Of a DNA stretch of 64,000 nucleotides, positions 1-8,886 are shown one piece after another. A model generated the notes under the pieces. The model worked only from the letters and a program-made list of their open reading frames with translations, ran no database searches and was not told where the DNA came from. Location: assembly GCF_001953865.1 (NCBI RefSeq), contig NZ_MQUQ01000015.1, positions 604,026 to 668,025 of the forward strand, written 5' to 3'. Both the position numbers and the translations under genes were made by a program. Each line of letters opens with the position of its first letter. Positions within the stretch are counted from its first letter, which is position 1. Origin of the DNA: Amycolatopsis coloradensis (GTDB taxonomy: Bacteria; Actinomycetota; Actinomycetes; Mycobacteriales; Pseudonocardiaceae).

Positions 1-252
1 GGCGCGGTCGGGGTGCTGGTGCGCCGTAACGCGATCGTCGTGTTCATGTGCATCGAGCTGATGCTGAACGCGGCGAACCTGTCCCTGGTCACGTTCGCCC
101 GGATCAACGGGACGCTCGACGGCCAGGTGATGGCGTTCTTCGTGATGGTCGTCGCCGCCGCGGAGGTCGTGGTGGGGCTGGCGATCATCATGGCGATCTT
201 CCGCACCCGGCGCTCGGCCTCGGTCGACGACACCAACCTGCTGAAGTACTAG
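1..252 (+). CDS. nuoK: NADH-quinone oxidoreductase subunit K (5' truncated by window edge)
   Basis: This small membrane subunit of respiratory complex I forms part of the proton-pumping arm. The visible 83 residues are open from base 1, so the start lies outside the window; family members are about 99 residues. The sequence keeps the NuoK hallmark of two hydrophobic helices separated by a short loop, including a glutamate inside a helix (FMCIELML) and the MLNAANLSLV stretch. It is followed after 11 bases by nuoL, as in the standard nuoK-L-M-N order. The identification is secure from sequence plus context. Confidence 0.95.
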   Translation, partial: GAVGVLVRRNAIVVFMCIELMLNAANLSLVTFARINGTLDGQVMAFFVMVVAAAEVVVGLAIIMAIFRTRRSASVDDTNLLKY

Positions 253-263
253 GAGCACCGAGA

Positions 264-2162
264 GTGACCGCATCATCGTGGCTGCTGGTGGCCTTCCCTG
301 CCCTCGGCGCCCTTGTTCTTCTGCTGGCCGGTAAACGCGCCCGCCCTTGGGGACACCTCCTCGGCAGTGCGACCGTCTCACTGTCCTTCGTGTATGGCCT
401 GATCCTCTTCTTCACGGCCGACACGAAGAGCATCGCGGACGTCAAGCTGTTCTCGTGGATCCCGGTCTCGGCGCTGCAGGTCGACTTCGGGCTCCGGATC
501 GACGCGCTGTCGCTGACGTTCGTGCTGCTGATCACCGGCGTCGGCATGCTGATCCACTTCTACTCGATCGGCTACATGGCCTCCGACCGCGACCGGTCGA
601 GGTTCTTCGCGTACCTCAACCTGTTCGTCGCCTCGATGCTGATCCTGGTGCTGGGCAACAGCTTCTTGACGCTGTACCTCGGCTGGGAAGGTGTCGGACT
701 CGCCTCGTACCTGCTCATCGGCTGGTACCAGGACCGCCCGTCCGCGGCCTCCGCGGCGAAGAAGGCGTTCCTGATGAACCGCGTCGGTGACGTCGGGCTC
801 GCGCTGGCGATCTTCCTGATGTTCAAGTACGTCGGGAGCACCGGCTACGCCGAGGTCTTCGGCGCGATCGACAAGATCCCGGCCGGTGCGATCACCGCCA
901 TCGCGATCCTCCTGCTGCTGGGCGCCTGCGGTAAATCCGGTCAGTTCCCGTTGCAGGCCTGGCTTCCGGACGCGATGGAGGGCCCGACCCCGGTCTCGGC
1001 CCTCATCCACGCGGCGACGATGGTCACCGCCGGCGTCTACCTGGTCGCCCGCGCGCACGAGATCTTCAACGCCACCCCTGACGGCCGGCTGATCGTCACC
1101 CTCGTCGGCACGGTCACGCTGCTGATCGGGTGCGTCATCGGGTGCGCGTACGACGACATCAAGAAGGTCCTGGCGTACTCCACGGTCAGCCAGATCGGCT
1201 ACATGATGCTCGCCGTCGGCCTCGGGCCGATCGCCTACGCGCTCGGCATCATGCACCTGGTGGCGCACGGTTTCTTCAAGGCAGGGCTGTTCCTCGGGGC
1301 CGGTTCGGTCATGCACGCCATGAACGACGAGGTCGACATGCGGAAGTACGGCGGACTGCGCAAGCACATGCCGGTCACCTTCTGGACCTTCGCGCTCGGC
1401 TACCTCGCCCTGATTGGCATCCCGCCGCTCTCCGGCTTCTTCACCAAGGACGCGATCATCGAAGCGGCCCTGTCCCAGGGCGGCTGGCGCGGCTGGGTGA
1501 TGGGCGGCGCGGCACTGCTCGGCGCCGGGCTCACCGCGTTCTACATGACGCGCCTGATGGTGATGACCTTCTTCGGCAAGGAACGCTGGAAGGAGATCAA
1601 GAGCGGCGACGGCCGCGACTTCCACCCGCACGAGTCTCCCGCGGTGATGAAGTGGCCGATGATCATCCTCGCCGTGGGTTCGATCGGTGCGGGCGCGTTC
1701 TTCGCACTCGGCGACAGGTTCGCCGAATGGCTCTCGCCGGTGGTCGGTCCGCTCGAAGAGGGTGGCCACAGCGTCATCCCGCATCTGCTGGTCCCGTTCC
1801 TCACCGTGGCGCTGTCCGTGGCCGGTATCGTCGCCGCGTGGCTCTTCGTCGGCCGTAAGGACGTTCCGGTGGAACGTCCCGAGCGGGTCTCGGTCTTGGT
1901 CAAGGCCGCGCGCAACGATCTCTACGGCAACACCTTGAACGAGACGCTGGTCGCCCGCCCGGGCACCTGGCTCGCCCGCGCATTGGTCTACGTGGACAAC
2001 CGCGGGGTCGACGGCGCGGTCAACGGCCTCGCCGCCGCACTCGGTGGCGGATCCGGTCGCCTGCGCCGCCTTCAGACCGGCTTCGTCCGCTCGTACGCAC
2101 TGTCCATGCTGGGCGGCACATTCCTGCTTCTGGCGGCACTCCTGCTGGTGAGGTTCTCCTGA
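264..2162 (+). CDS. nuoL: NADH-quinone oxidoreductase subunit L
   Basis: This 632-residue proton-translocating antiporter-like subunit sits at the distal end of complex I. I chose the GTG at 264 because an AGGAG Shine-Dalgarno lies at 251-255, 8 bases upstream, and the protein then starts with a hydrophobic helix as in the family; reading further upstream only adds an antisense-like stretch over nuoK. Conserved antiporter features are visible: the GWEGVGLASYLLIGW motif, a lysine in GKSGQFPLQAWLPDAMEGPTP and the later helix with HLVAHGFFKAGLF. The stop overlaps the nuoM start by one base (TGATG), so translation is probably coupled. Confidence 0.96.
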   Translation: MTASSWLLVAFPALGALVLLLAGKRARPWGHLLGSATVSLSFVYGLILFFTADTKSIADVKLFSWIPVSALQVDFGLRIDALSLTFVLLITGVGMLIHFYSIGYMASDRDRSRFFAYLNLFVASMLILVLGNSFLTLYLGWEGVGLASYLLIGWYQDRPSAASAAKKAFLMNRVGDVGLALAIFLMFKYVGSTGYAEVFGAIDKIPAGAITAIAILLLLGACGKSGQFPLQAWLPDAMEGPTPVSALIHAATMVTAGVYLVARAHEIFNATPDGRLIVTLVGTVTLLIGCVIGCAYDDIKKVLAYSTVSQIGYMMLAVGLGPIAYALGIMHLVAHGFFKAGLFLGAGSVMHAMNDEVDMRKYGGLRKHMPVTFWTFALGYLALIGIPPLSGFFTKDAIIEAALSQGGWRGWVMGGAALLGAGLTAFYMTRLMVMTFFGKERWKEIKSGDGRDFHPHESPAVMKWPMIILAVGSIGAGAFFALGDRFAEWLSPVVGPLEEGGHSVIPHLLVPFLTVALSVAGIVAAWLFVGRKDVPVERPERVSVLVKAARNDLYGNTLNETLVARPGTWLARALVYVDNRGVDGAVNGLAAALGGGSGRLRRLQTGFVRSYALSMLGGTFLLLAALLLVRFS

Positions 2163-3712
2163 TGACTTGGCTCCTGGCAACCATCCTGGTGCCGCTGGTA
2201 GGTGCAGCGGTCGTCGCGGGGATGAAGAAGAACGACAGGTTGGCGACGCTCACCGCGCTCGTGGTGTCCCTCCTGACCTTCCTGCTGGTGATCCCGCTGT
2301 GGGCGAGCTATTCGCCGTCCGGGGACCGGATCCAGCAGAAGTCCTCGATGGACTGGATTCCGAACTTCGGCATCCACATCTCCTTCGGCATCGACGGCAT
2401 CGCGCTGGTGATGATCGCGGTCATCGGCCTGCTGGTACCGATCGTGGTCGGCGCGCTGGGCCTGACCGACAAGCTCCCGGCCGGGCGCTCGGCGGGCGGG
2501 TTCCTCTCGCTGATCCTGGTGCAGGAGGCACTGACCATCGCGGTGTTCGCCGCGACCGACGTCTTCCTGTTCTACGTGCTGTTCGAGATCATGCTGATCC
2601 CGATGTACTTCCTGATCGGCGGCTACGGCGGCGCGAACCGGCAGTACGCGGCGGTCAAGTTCTTCCTGTACTCGTTCCTCGGCGGCCTGATCATGCTGGC
2701 CTCGGCCATCGGGGCGTACTCGCTGGCGTCGGACAAGCTCGGCAAGGGCACCTTCGACTGGGAAACGCTCGTCACGGTCGTCCGCGAAGCCCCGCTGGGC
2801 ACGCAGATCTGGCTGTTCATCGGGTTCTTCCTCGCGTTCGCGATCAAGGCCCCGCTGGTGCCGTTCCACACCTGGCTGCCGGACGCCGCGGGCCAGGCGC
2901 CCATCGGCGTCGCGGTGCTGCTGGTCGGTGTGCTGGACAAGGTCGGCACGTTCGGCTTCCTGCGCTACTGCCTCCCGATGTTCCCGGAGGCCAGCAAGGA
3001 ACTCGCGCCGTGGGTACTGGTGCTGGCCGTCGCGGGTGTCCTTTACGGCTCGATCCTCGCGGCCGGGCAGCACGACATGAAGCGCTTCATCGCCTACGTG
3101 TCGATCGCCCACTTCGGTTTCATCGCGCTGGGCATCTTCACCTTCAACGAGCAGGCGATGGTCGGCTCGGTGTCGTACATGCTCAACCACAGCCTCGCCA
3201 CCGGGATGCTGATCGTGGTGGTCGGCCTGATCGTGATGCGCGGCGGGTCCACCAAGATCTCCGACTACGGCGGCATGGCGAAGGTGACCCCGCTGCTCGG
3301 CGGGATGCTGCTCATCGCCGGTCTGTCCACTTTGTCCCTGCCCGGCACGAACTCCTTTATCAGTGAGTTCCTGGTGCTGCTGGGGTCCTTTGTGGACTAC
3401 CCGGTGTACACGATCATCGCGACGGTCGGCATGGTGCTGGCCGCGGCGTACGTGCTCTGGCTCTACCAGCGCGTCATGCAGGGTCCCGTCCGCGGTGACG
3501 CCCTGATGGGCGCCGGTGGCGGCCCGGGCACGGCTATCGCGCCCGAACTGGGCGCGACCAAGGCGATCAAGGACCTCGGCGGCAGGGAGATCGCGATCCT
3601 GGCGCCGATGGTCGTGCTGATCATCGCGCTCGGGTTCTATCCCAAGCCGGTGCTCGACACGATCACCCCGTCGGTGCAGGCGACGATGTCGTCCGTACAG
3701 GGAGGCAAGTAA
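2162..3712 (+). CDS. nuoM: NADH-quinone oxidoreductase subunit M
   Basis: This 516-residue antiporter-like membrane subunit of complex I sits between NuoL and NuoN in the membrane arm. It contains the conserved LFEIMLIPMYFLIG helix with its essential glutamate and the KAPLVPFHTWLPDAAGQAP motif typical of NuoM. The length is normal for the family. The start overlaps the nuoL stop by one base, and nuoN follows after 3 bases behind a GGAGG at the gene's own 3' end, so the unit is a tightly coupled operon. Confidence 0.96.
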   Translation: MTWLLATILVPLVGAAVVAGMKKNDRLATLTALVVSLLTFLLVIPLWASYSPSGDRIQQKSSMDWIPNFGIHISFGIDGIALVMIAVIGLLVPIVVGALGLTDKLPAGRSAGGFLSLILVQEALTIAVFAATDVFLFYVLFEIMLIPMYFLIGGYGGANRQYAAVKFFLYSFLGGLIMLASAIGAYSLASDKLGKGTFDWETLVTVVREAPLGTQIWLFIGFFLAFAIKAPLVPFHTWLPDAAGQAPIGVAVLLVGVLDKVGTFGFLRYCLPMFPEASKELAPWVLVLAVAGVLYGSILAAGQHDMKRFIAYVSIAHFGFIALGIFTFNEQAMVGSVSYMLNHSLATGMLIVVVGLIVMRGGSTKISDYGGMAKVTPLLGGMLLIAGLSTLSLPGTNSFISEFLVLLGSFVDYPVYTIIATVGMVLAAAYVLWLYQRVMQGPVRGDALMGAGGGPGTAIAPELGATKAIKDLGGREIAILAPMVVLIIALGFYPKPVLDTITPSVQATMSSVQGGK

Positions 3713-3715
3713 ACC

Positions 3716-5281
3716 GTGCTCTTCTTGACTCAGGCGCCACCCGTGCAGGTGCCGTCGATCGACTACTTCGCCGTCACGCCGATTCTGATCATTCTCGGCG
3801 CGGCGTGCGTCAGCGTGTTGTTCGAAGCCTTCCTGCCCAAGCACATGCGGTGGCCTTCGCAGGTCTTCCTGTCCCTGCTCGGGATCGGGGCGGCGGGTGT
3901 CTTCCTGGTCTGGTACGCGAGTTCGTCCGCGCCGAAGAGCGGCATCACGACCTTCAGCGGCGCGATCGCCGTCGACCGGCCGTCGCTGTTCCTCTGGGGC
4001 ACACTGCTGGCGCTGGCGCTCGGCGCGGTGCTGCTGATCGCGGACCGCTCGGTCGAGCCGGGCGGCGCGTTCGTCGCGCAGGCCGGCATCCGGCCCGGCA
4101 CGCTGCAGGACCGCGCGCAGGTCGGCACCACCGGCATGCAGACCGAGGTCTTCCCACTGACGTTGTTCGCGCTCGGCGGCATGATGTCGTTCGTCGCGGC
4201 CAACGACCTGCTGACCATGTTCATCGCCCTCGAGGTGCTGAGCCTGCCGCTGTACCTGATGTGCGGTCTCGCGCGGCGGCGTCGCCTGCTCTCGCAGGAA
4301 TCCGCGGTCAAGTACTTCCTGCTCGGCGCGTTCTCGTCGGCGTTCTTCCTCTACGGTCTCGCGCTGCTCTACGGCTACGCGAACTCCGTGAAGCTGTCGG
4401 ACATCGCCAACGCCGCCGCCGGTTCGGACCGGTCGGACACGCTGCTGTTCGCCGGGCTCGGCCTGCTCGCGGTCGGCCTGCTGTTCAAGGGTTCGGTCGG
4501 CCCGTTCCACACCTGGACCCCGGACGTCTACCAGGGCGCGCCGACCCCCGTCACCGCGTTCATGGGCGCCTGCACCAAGGTCGCCGCGTTCGGCGGGATC
4601 CTGCGGGTGTTCCAGGTGGCGTTCGAATCGACCAGCTGGGAATGGCGCGGCGTGCTGTGGGGCGTCGCGATCATCTCGATGCTGATCGGCGCGGTGCTGG
4701 GCCTCACGCAGACCGACGTGAAGCGCATGATCGCCTACTCCTCCATCGCGCACGCCGGGTTCCTGCTCGTGGGTGCGATCGCGATGACCGAGGAAGGCCT
4801 GTCGAGCACGCTGTTCTACCTGCTGGCCTACGGCTTCACCACGCTCGCCGCGTTCGGTGTCGTCTCGCTGGTGCGGGACGCGAACGGCGAAGCGACGCAC
4901 CTGTCCGCGTGGGCGGGGCTGGCGAAGCGGTCTCCGGTGCTGGCCGGGGTGTTCACCTTCCTGCTGCTCGCACTGGCCGGTATCCCGCTGACCAGTGGAT
5001 TCGTCGGCAAGTTCGTGGTGTTCTCGGCGGCACTGTCCGACGGGATGGCGCCGCTGGTCGTCGTCGCCCTGATCTTCAGCGCCGTCGCCGCGTTCTTCTA
5101 CCTTCGGGTGATCGTGCTGATGTACTTCTCCGAGCCGTCACCCGACGGCCCGACCGTCACCGTGCCCGGCGCGTTCACCACGACAGCGATCACGCTCGGC
5201 GTCATCGTCACGCTGGTGCTCGGGCTGATCCCGGCGTTCGCCCTGGACTGGGCGGGTTCCGGCGGCTTCGCCCTCAAGTAG
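3716..5281 (+). CDS. nuoN: NADH-quinone oxidoreductase subunit N
   Basis: This 521-residue antiporter-like subunit is the last gene of the complex I operon. The GTG start at 3716 is placed by GGAGG at 3701-3705. Family motifs are present: FIALEVLSLPLYLM in the helix carrying the conserved glutamate, and KGSVGPFHTWTPDVYQGAPTP around the conserved lysine. It is slightly longer than the enterobacterial protein, as in other actinomycetes. A strong hairpin 10 bases downstream ends the operon. Confidence 0.96.
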   Translation: MLFLTQAPPVQVPSIDYFAVTPILIILGAACVSVLFEAFLPKHMRWPSQVFLSLLGIGAAGVFLVWYASSSAPKSGITTFSGAIAVDRPSLFLWGTLLALALGAVLLIADRSVEPGGAFVAQAGIRPGTLQDRAQVGTTGMQTEVFPLTLFALGGMMSFVAANDLLTMFIALEVLSLPLYLMCGLARRRRLLSQESAVKYFLLGAFSSAFFLYGLALLYGYANSVKLSDIANAAAGSDRSDTLLFAGLGLLAVGLLFKGSVGPFHTWTPDVYQGAPTPVTAFMGACTKVAAFGGILRVFQVAFESTSWEWRGVLWGVAIISMLIGAVLGLTQTDVKRMIAYSSIAHAGFLLVGAIAMTEEGLSSTLFYLLAYGFTTLAAFGVVSLVRDANGEATHLSAWAGLAKRSPVLAGVFTFLLLALAGIPLTSGFVGKFVVFSAALSDGMAPLVVVALIFSAVAAFFYLRVIVLMYFSEPSPDGPTVTVPGAFTTTAITLGVIVTLVLGLIPAFALDWAGSGGFALK

Positions 5282-5291
5282 TTCTTCGCGT

Positions 5292-5327
5292 GTGAAGGCC
5301 CCCTCGCTCTTGTGAGGGGGCCTTCAC
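5292..5327 (+). terminator. Hairpin terminator after the nuo operon
   Basis: There is a perfect 14-base-pair inverted repeat (arms 5292-5305 and 5314-5327, arm GTGAAGGCCCCCTC) with an 8-base loop. It starts 10 bases after the nuoN stop. There is no T tract, which is common for actinobacterial intrinsic terminators. The same GTGAAGGCCCCCT core recurs in the hairpin at 58551-58597, so this may belong to a dispersed element family that serves as a terminator. Confidence 0.8.
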
Positions 5328-5418
5328 GCGTATGCGGGTAGTTGGCCCGGTGATGGGTCCGCGAGCGCGCTCCGTGCGTCATAGTGTGGTCACGTTGTCA
5401 CGCTCGGGGAGGGGTGCG

Positions 5419-5739
5419 ATGTCAGGCGGGTATGAGGTCGTCTTGACGGCGATCGAGTCTTCGGCCGGTGCCGCGAAGCGCGCGGCCGAAGCGGTCCGGC
5501 CGACGGATCTCGCGACGGGGTTGACCGGCGTCGCGGCAGGACTGCCCGGCGGGGCCTCGGGTGAAGCGGCCAGGCTGCTCGCCGACGCCTGGGGCCGGGC
5601 GGTGCCGACCTGGGTCGAGAACGTCGACGCCTACTCGGCCCAGCTGGACCAAGCCGTGGCGCGATACCGGTCGAACGAGCAGTCCGCGGTCCATGACCTG
5701 CGTCCGATGGCCCCCGGCGGTGGGCGGAGGCCGGTCTGA
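5419..5739 (+). CDS. Small helical ESX-type (WXG100-like) protein
   Basis: This 106-residue Ala-rich helical protein has the size and character of ESX/type VII secreted partners, but the classical central WXG turn is not clear; a W at residue 57 (DAWGRAVPTW) falls near the expected turn. The ATG at 5419 is chosen for GGGGAGGGG just upstream. The stop overlaps the start of the downstream alpha/beta hydrolase by one base, so the two are co-translated. In related actinomycetes such a small protein commonly precedes a DUF1023 hydrolase and is thought to be its partner. The exact family is not certain. Confidence 0.7.
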   Translation: MSGGYEVVLTAIESSAGAAKRAAEAVRPTDLATGLTGVAAGLPGGASGEAARLLADAWGRAVPTWVENVDAYSAQLDQAVARYRSNEQSAVHDLRPMAPGGGRRPV

Positions 5740-7358
5740 TGGTCATGTGGGCCGACGTCCGGCGATGGGATCCGGCCGCCGTGGGGCGGGTCGCCGACGA
5801 CCTCAACGCGTGGTGCACCCGGCTCATCGGCGCGAACGACGACGTCGAGGCGATGGCGCGGTTCGACGGCTGGACCGGCGACGCGTCCGTCGCCGCCTCG
5901 ACGCGGGGAAACTCGCTGATCACCACCGCGGAACAGCTGGTCGCGCAGGCGTCCGCTGTCCGCCGTGGCGCCCATGAAGTACAGATCGCGCTCGAGCGGA
6001 TCACCGCGTTCGTCCGGGAGACCGAAGACCTCGCCTACCGTCATGGGCTGACGATCGGCGACGGTTGTGTGGTGCCCATCCACGGCCAGCCGCCGCTCGC
6101 GCCAGAGGTGCTGGCGATCCGTCAGCGGGTTCAGGCGGAGATCGCGGACAAGGTCGAGCAGATCCTGCGCCGGGCGACGGACGTGGACGCGGATTTCGCC
6201 GCGATCATGACCAGGGCGATGCGCGGCGAGATCAGCGAACAGGGCGTCGGCACCCTCGCCCAAGCCGCCGACGTCGGTGCCGCGCAGAGCGGACTGTCGA
6301 TCATCGGCCCGCCCGAAGGCGGCACGCCGAGCGACAACAAGGCGTGGTGGGACAGCCTGTCCGACACGGCGAAGGTCGCCTTGCTGCAGAACGCGCCGGA
6401 CCTGATCCGCAACCTGGACGGTGTCCCCGCGGTCGATCGAGACTCGGCCAACCGTGCGGTGTTGCAGCGGGAGATCGACCGCCTGCAAAGCGAAGCGACC
6501 GAAGTGTCACGTGCCAATCCGAACGATCCCCGAACGCCGAACCAGGGCGATTGGCCGGGAAAGGAGAAACTGGACGAGATCGCGGCGAAGCTGGAGGGCC
6601 TGCGGGCCATTCAGAACCGGCTGAATCATCCTTCACCGGGTGACCAACAGGCTTTTCTGCTCGGACTGGACGTCGGCGGCGACGGTAAAGCGATCATTTC
6701 GGCGGGTAATCCTGACAAGACGGTTAACGTCGCCACTTACGTTCCGGGTACTAGTGCGGACCTGGCGGAGATCAGCGGTGAAATGGTCCGCTCGGACCGG
6801 ATGGTGGAAGCTGCGATGCGAGTGGGCTCACCATCGACCGCTGTGATCTCGTGGGTCGGCTACGACGCACCGGACGATGTCATGCCGAACGCGATGAGTG
6901 AGAGCTATGCGGACAACGCGAAGAAGGACCTCGACCGTTTCCAGGACGGCTTGCGGGCCACGCACGAAGGAACCCCCTCGCACAACACGGTGATCGGGCA
7001 CAGCTACGGCACGACCGTGATCGGGCATGCCGCGCGTGACGAGCACTTGGCAGTCGACGACATCGTGTTCGTCGCGAGTCCTGGTGTCGGGGTCAACCAA
7101 GCGGAAGAACTCGGCCTCCCAGTGGACCGGGTTCATGCGACCGTGGACCCAAAGGATCCAATCCAGCTGGTCCCGATCCACGGGATCGAGCCTCAGCATT
7201 TCGAGGGCGCGGATGTGTTCGCTTCGGGACAGCTGAACACACCACCACCGTCTTCATGGGAGGGATACGACGAAGCGGCACATTCGAAGTACTGGGATCC
7301 TGAGAACAGGGCACTGATCAACATGGGGCGGATCATCGCCGGTAAGCCCACTTCCTGA
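5739..7358 (+). CDS. Alpha/beta hydrolase, DUF1023 type
   Basis: This is a 539-residue protein. The first 240 or so residues are helical and resemble an ESX/WXG-like leader (WTGDAS around residue 46). A long helix-rich linker follows, then a C-terminal alpha/beta hydrolase domain. The nucleophile elbow GHSYG lies at residues 420-424, with Ser422 as the likely nucleophile; a following Asp (VDPKDP) and a His near HFEGADVF or AAHSKYW could complete a triad. No signal peptide is visible, so export, if any, would be by a type VII route. It is coupled by TGATG to the small protein before it and followed after 14 bases by a lipoprotein. The substrate is unknown; esterase or lipase activity is only an inference from the fold. 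Confidence 0.82.
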   Translation: MVMWADVRRWDPAAVGRVADDLNAWCTRLIGANDDVEAMARFDGWTGDASVAASTRGNSLITTAEQLVAQASAVRRGAHEVQIALERITAFVRETEDLAYRHGLTIGDGCVVPIHGQPPLAPEVLAIRQRVQAEIADKVEQILRRATDVDADFAAIMTRAMRGEISEQGVGTLAQAADVGAAQSGLSIIGPPEGGTPSDNKAWWDSLSDTAKVALLQNAPDLIRNLDGVPAVDRDSANRAVLQREIDRLQSEATEVSRANPNDPRTPNQGDWPGKEKLDEIAAKLEGLRAIQNRLNHPSPGDQQAFLLGLDVGGDGKAIISAGNPDKTVNVATYVPGTSADLAEISGEMVRSDRMVEAAMRVGSPSTAVISWVGYDAPDDVMPNAMSESYADNAKKDLDRFQDGLRATHEGTPSHNTVIGHSYGTTVIGHAARDEHLAVDDIVFVASPGVGVNQAEELGLPVDRVHATVDPKDPIQLVPIHGIEPQHFEGADVFASGQLNTPPPSSWEGYDEAAHSKYWDPENRALINMGRIIAGKPTS

Positions 7359-7372
7359 CTGGATCGGACACC

Positions 7373-7999
7373 ATGCGGTACTCGATGACAATGGCGGCAT
7401 TCGCGATGCTGGTCACGCTGGTGGCCGGTTGCTCAGGAGGGAGTGACATGAAGCCGACGATGACCATCAAGCAAGCCAATCAGAGGGTCGAGGACCACTT
7501 GACCCGAGTGCGGGAGGCTTTGCCAGTCGAAGCCCATTACGAATTGAAGCGTGCCGAGGAGCAAGGTCCATGCCTTGATCCGACGGATGGCGGACCGAAC
7601 AAACGAGTCGTCGCGAATCGAAGCTACGAAGTCCTCGGTTTGCCCAAGGAGAACATTCCGTCGTACTTCACCGCGGTGAAGGCCTGGGCGGGTACTCATG
7701 ACTTTCGGGTCCTGGACAATAATCCGCCCAACGAGTATCTGTGGCTCGAGAACAATACTGATTCCTTTCGGATGGCGATGCAGGCGAACGACTTGGGCAA
7801 GTTGTATCTGATCGCCTCATCGCCCTGTGTCTGGCCGGATGGAACCCCCGTGCCAGAAGCCGCAGCACTGGAAGCTCCGGCGCAGGAAATCGTCGCGCAG
7901 CCCGTGACACCGCCGGTTCAGAAGCCGCGTAAGACCCGTCCGCCCGTTGACGACGAGGACTTCGCGCAGACCGATTGGACCGACGAAGACACCTATTGA
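7373..7999 (+). CDS. Putative lipoprotein of the DUF1023 operon
   Basis: This 208-residue protein has a lipoprotein signal: a short positive start, a hydrophobic stretch, and the lipobox LVAGC with Cys20 as the lipidated residue. The mature part is hydrophilic, and the tail from about residue 160 is rich in Pro, Ala and acidic residues. I recognise no enzymatic motif. It follows the hydrolase gene by 14 bases on the same strand and is probably in its operon. Two cysteines in the mature part (CLDP and SPCVWP) could form a disulfide. Confidence 0.75.
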   Translation: MRYSMTMAAFAMLVTLVAGCSGGSDMKPTMTIKQANQRVEDHLTRVREALPVEAHYELKRAEEQGPCLDPTDGGPNKRVVANRSYEVLGLPKENIPSYFTAVKAWAGTHDFRVLDNNPPNEYLWLENNTDSFRMAMQANDLGKLYLIASSPCVWPDGTPVPEAAALEAPAQEIVAQPVTPPVQKPRKTRPPVDDEDFAQTDWTDEDTY

Positions 8000-8055
8000 G
8001 TAGGCGAATTGCCGTCGTGCACGTGGCAAGGTCGCTCGCCTGAAGAAGGGGAGCG

Positions 8056-8886
8056 ATGCCGAAACCGAAGCCCACGCCGCTGGTTCGAGGACTTGCCGAC
8101 GGCCTCCGCGCAGCGCGGAAGATTAGCAGGCTGGCGATGACTGAAGTGGCCGACAAACTGGCGTGGTCCCAGCCAACGATAAGCCGGATCGAAACCGGCG
8201 TGCGCTTGGCATCTGCCGAAGAAGTGTCTGCCTTGCTCGCGGTCTACCAAGTCACCGGAGAACACCGGGACGCGCTGCTCGAGATGGCTCGCGACGTCGA
8301 CCGGCCGAGTTGGTTCGAAACTCGTCAGAGCGGTGTGCCGTGTCAGGTGAGGACCCTTGCACAGTACGAGAAAGAAGCCACCAGGATCATCGAGTGCAGC
8401 ACAACGATGATGCCCTGCCTGCTGCAAACGCCGTCTTATGCGAGGGTCGCGCTTGTCGCTGTCGGCGCATCCACCGCGGAGATCGAAGCGTCGGCGGAGG
8501 CGCGGCTGGAACGTCAGAAGGTGCTGGGCCGAAAGAAACTGATCGCCTACCTTGATGAGGGCGCCTTGCGGAGGCAGATCGGTGGCGTGCGGATCATGGC
8601 GAACCAGCTTCGGCACCTCGTCTCGATGGCGCAACGGCCGTCCGTCGAGCTCCGGGTGTTCCCTTTCGACGTCGGTGGACACCCGGGGATGAGCGGCGCC
8701 TACGCCCTGCTCGATTTCGCGGACGGCCCGCCGGTGGTGCGGCTGGAACACCAGCGGTCGGGTGTCTTCCTGCACCGGGCGGCCGATGTCGAGCCCTATG
8801 TGCAGGCGACACTGCGGTCGAACGCTGTGGCGCTAAGTTCGGCGCGATCGGTGCGCCTGATCGAGAGCCTGATGCCGTCCGGCTAG
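8056..8886 (+). CDS. XRE-family regulator with DUF5753 domain
   Basis: This 276-residue protein has an N-terminal helix-turn-helix of the XRE type (about residues 10-65; MTEVADKLAWSQPTISRIETG is the recognition region) followed by a DUF5753 domain that contains the IPxLLQTxxYA-like motif (MMPCLLQTPSYAR). Many actinomycetes carry large paralogous sets of these regulators, usually next to a small DUF397 gene; none is visible here. The start has a good Shine-Dalgarno (AAGGGGAG). The stop overlaps the stop of the convergent EspG-like gene by 4 bases. It may control the flanking ESX-related genes, but that is an inference from position. Confidence 0.88.
   Translation: MPKPKPTPLVRGLADGLRAARKISRLAMTEVADKLAWSQPTISRIETGVRLASAEEVSALLAVYQVTGEHRDALLEMARDVDRPSWFETRQSGVPCQVRTLAQYEKEATRIIECSTTMMPCLLQTPSYARVALVAVGASTAEIEASAEARLERQKVLGRKKLIAYLDEGALRRQIGGVRIMANQLRHLVSMAQRPSVELRVFPFDVGGHPGMSGAYALLDFADGPPVVRLEHQRSGVFLHRAADVEPYVQATLRSNAVALSSARSVRLIESLMPSG

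Noticed and set aside
378..2180. A long open frame opposite nuoL and further ones opposite nuoM-nuoN
   Set aside because: They are antisense shadows of GC-rich coding DNA, rich in Arg, Asp and Gln with no domain, and the plus strand holds clear complex I genes.
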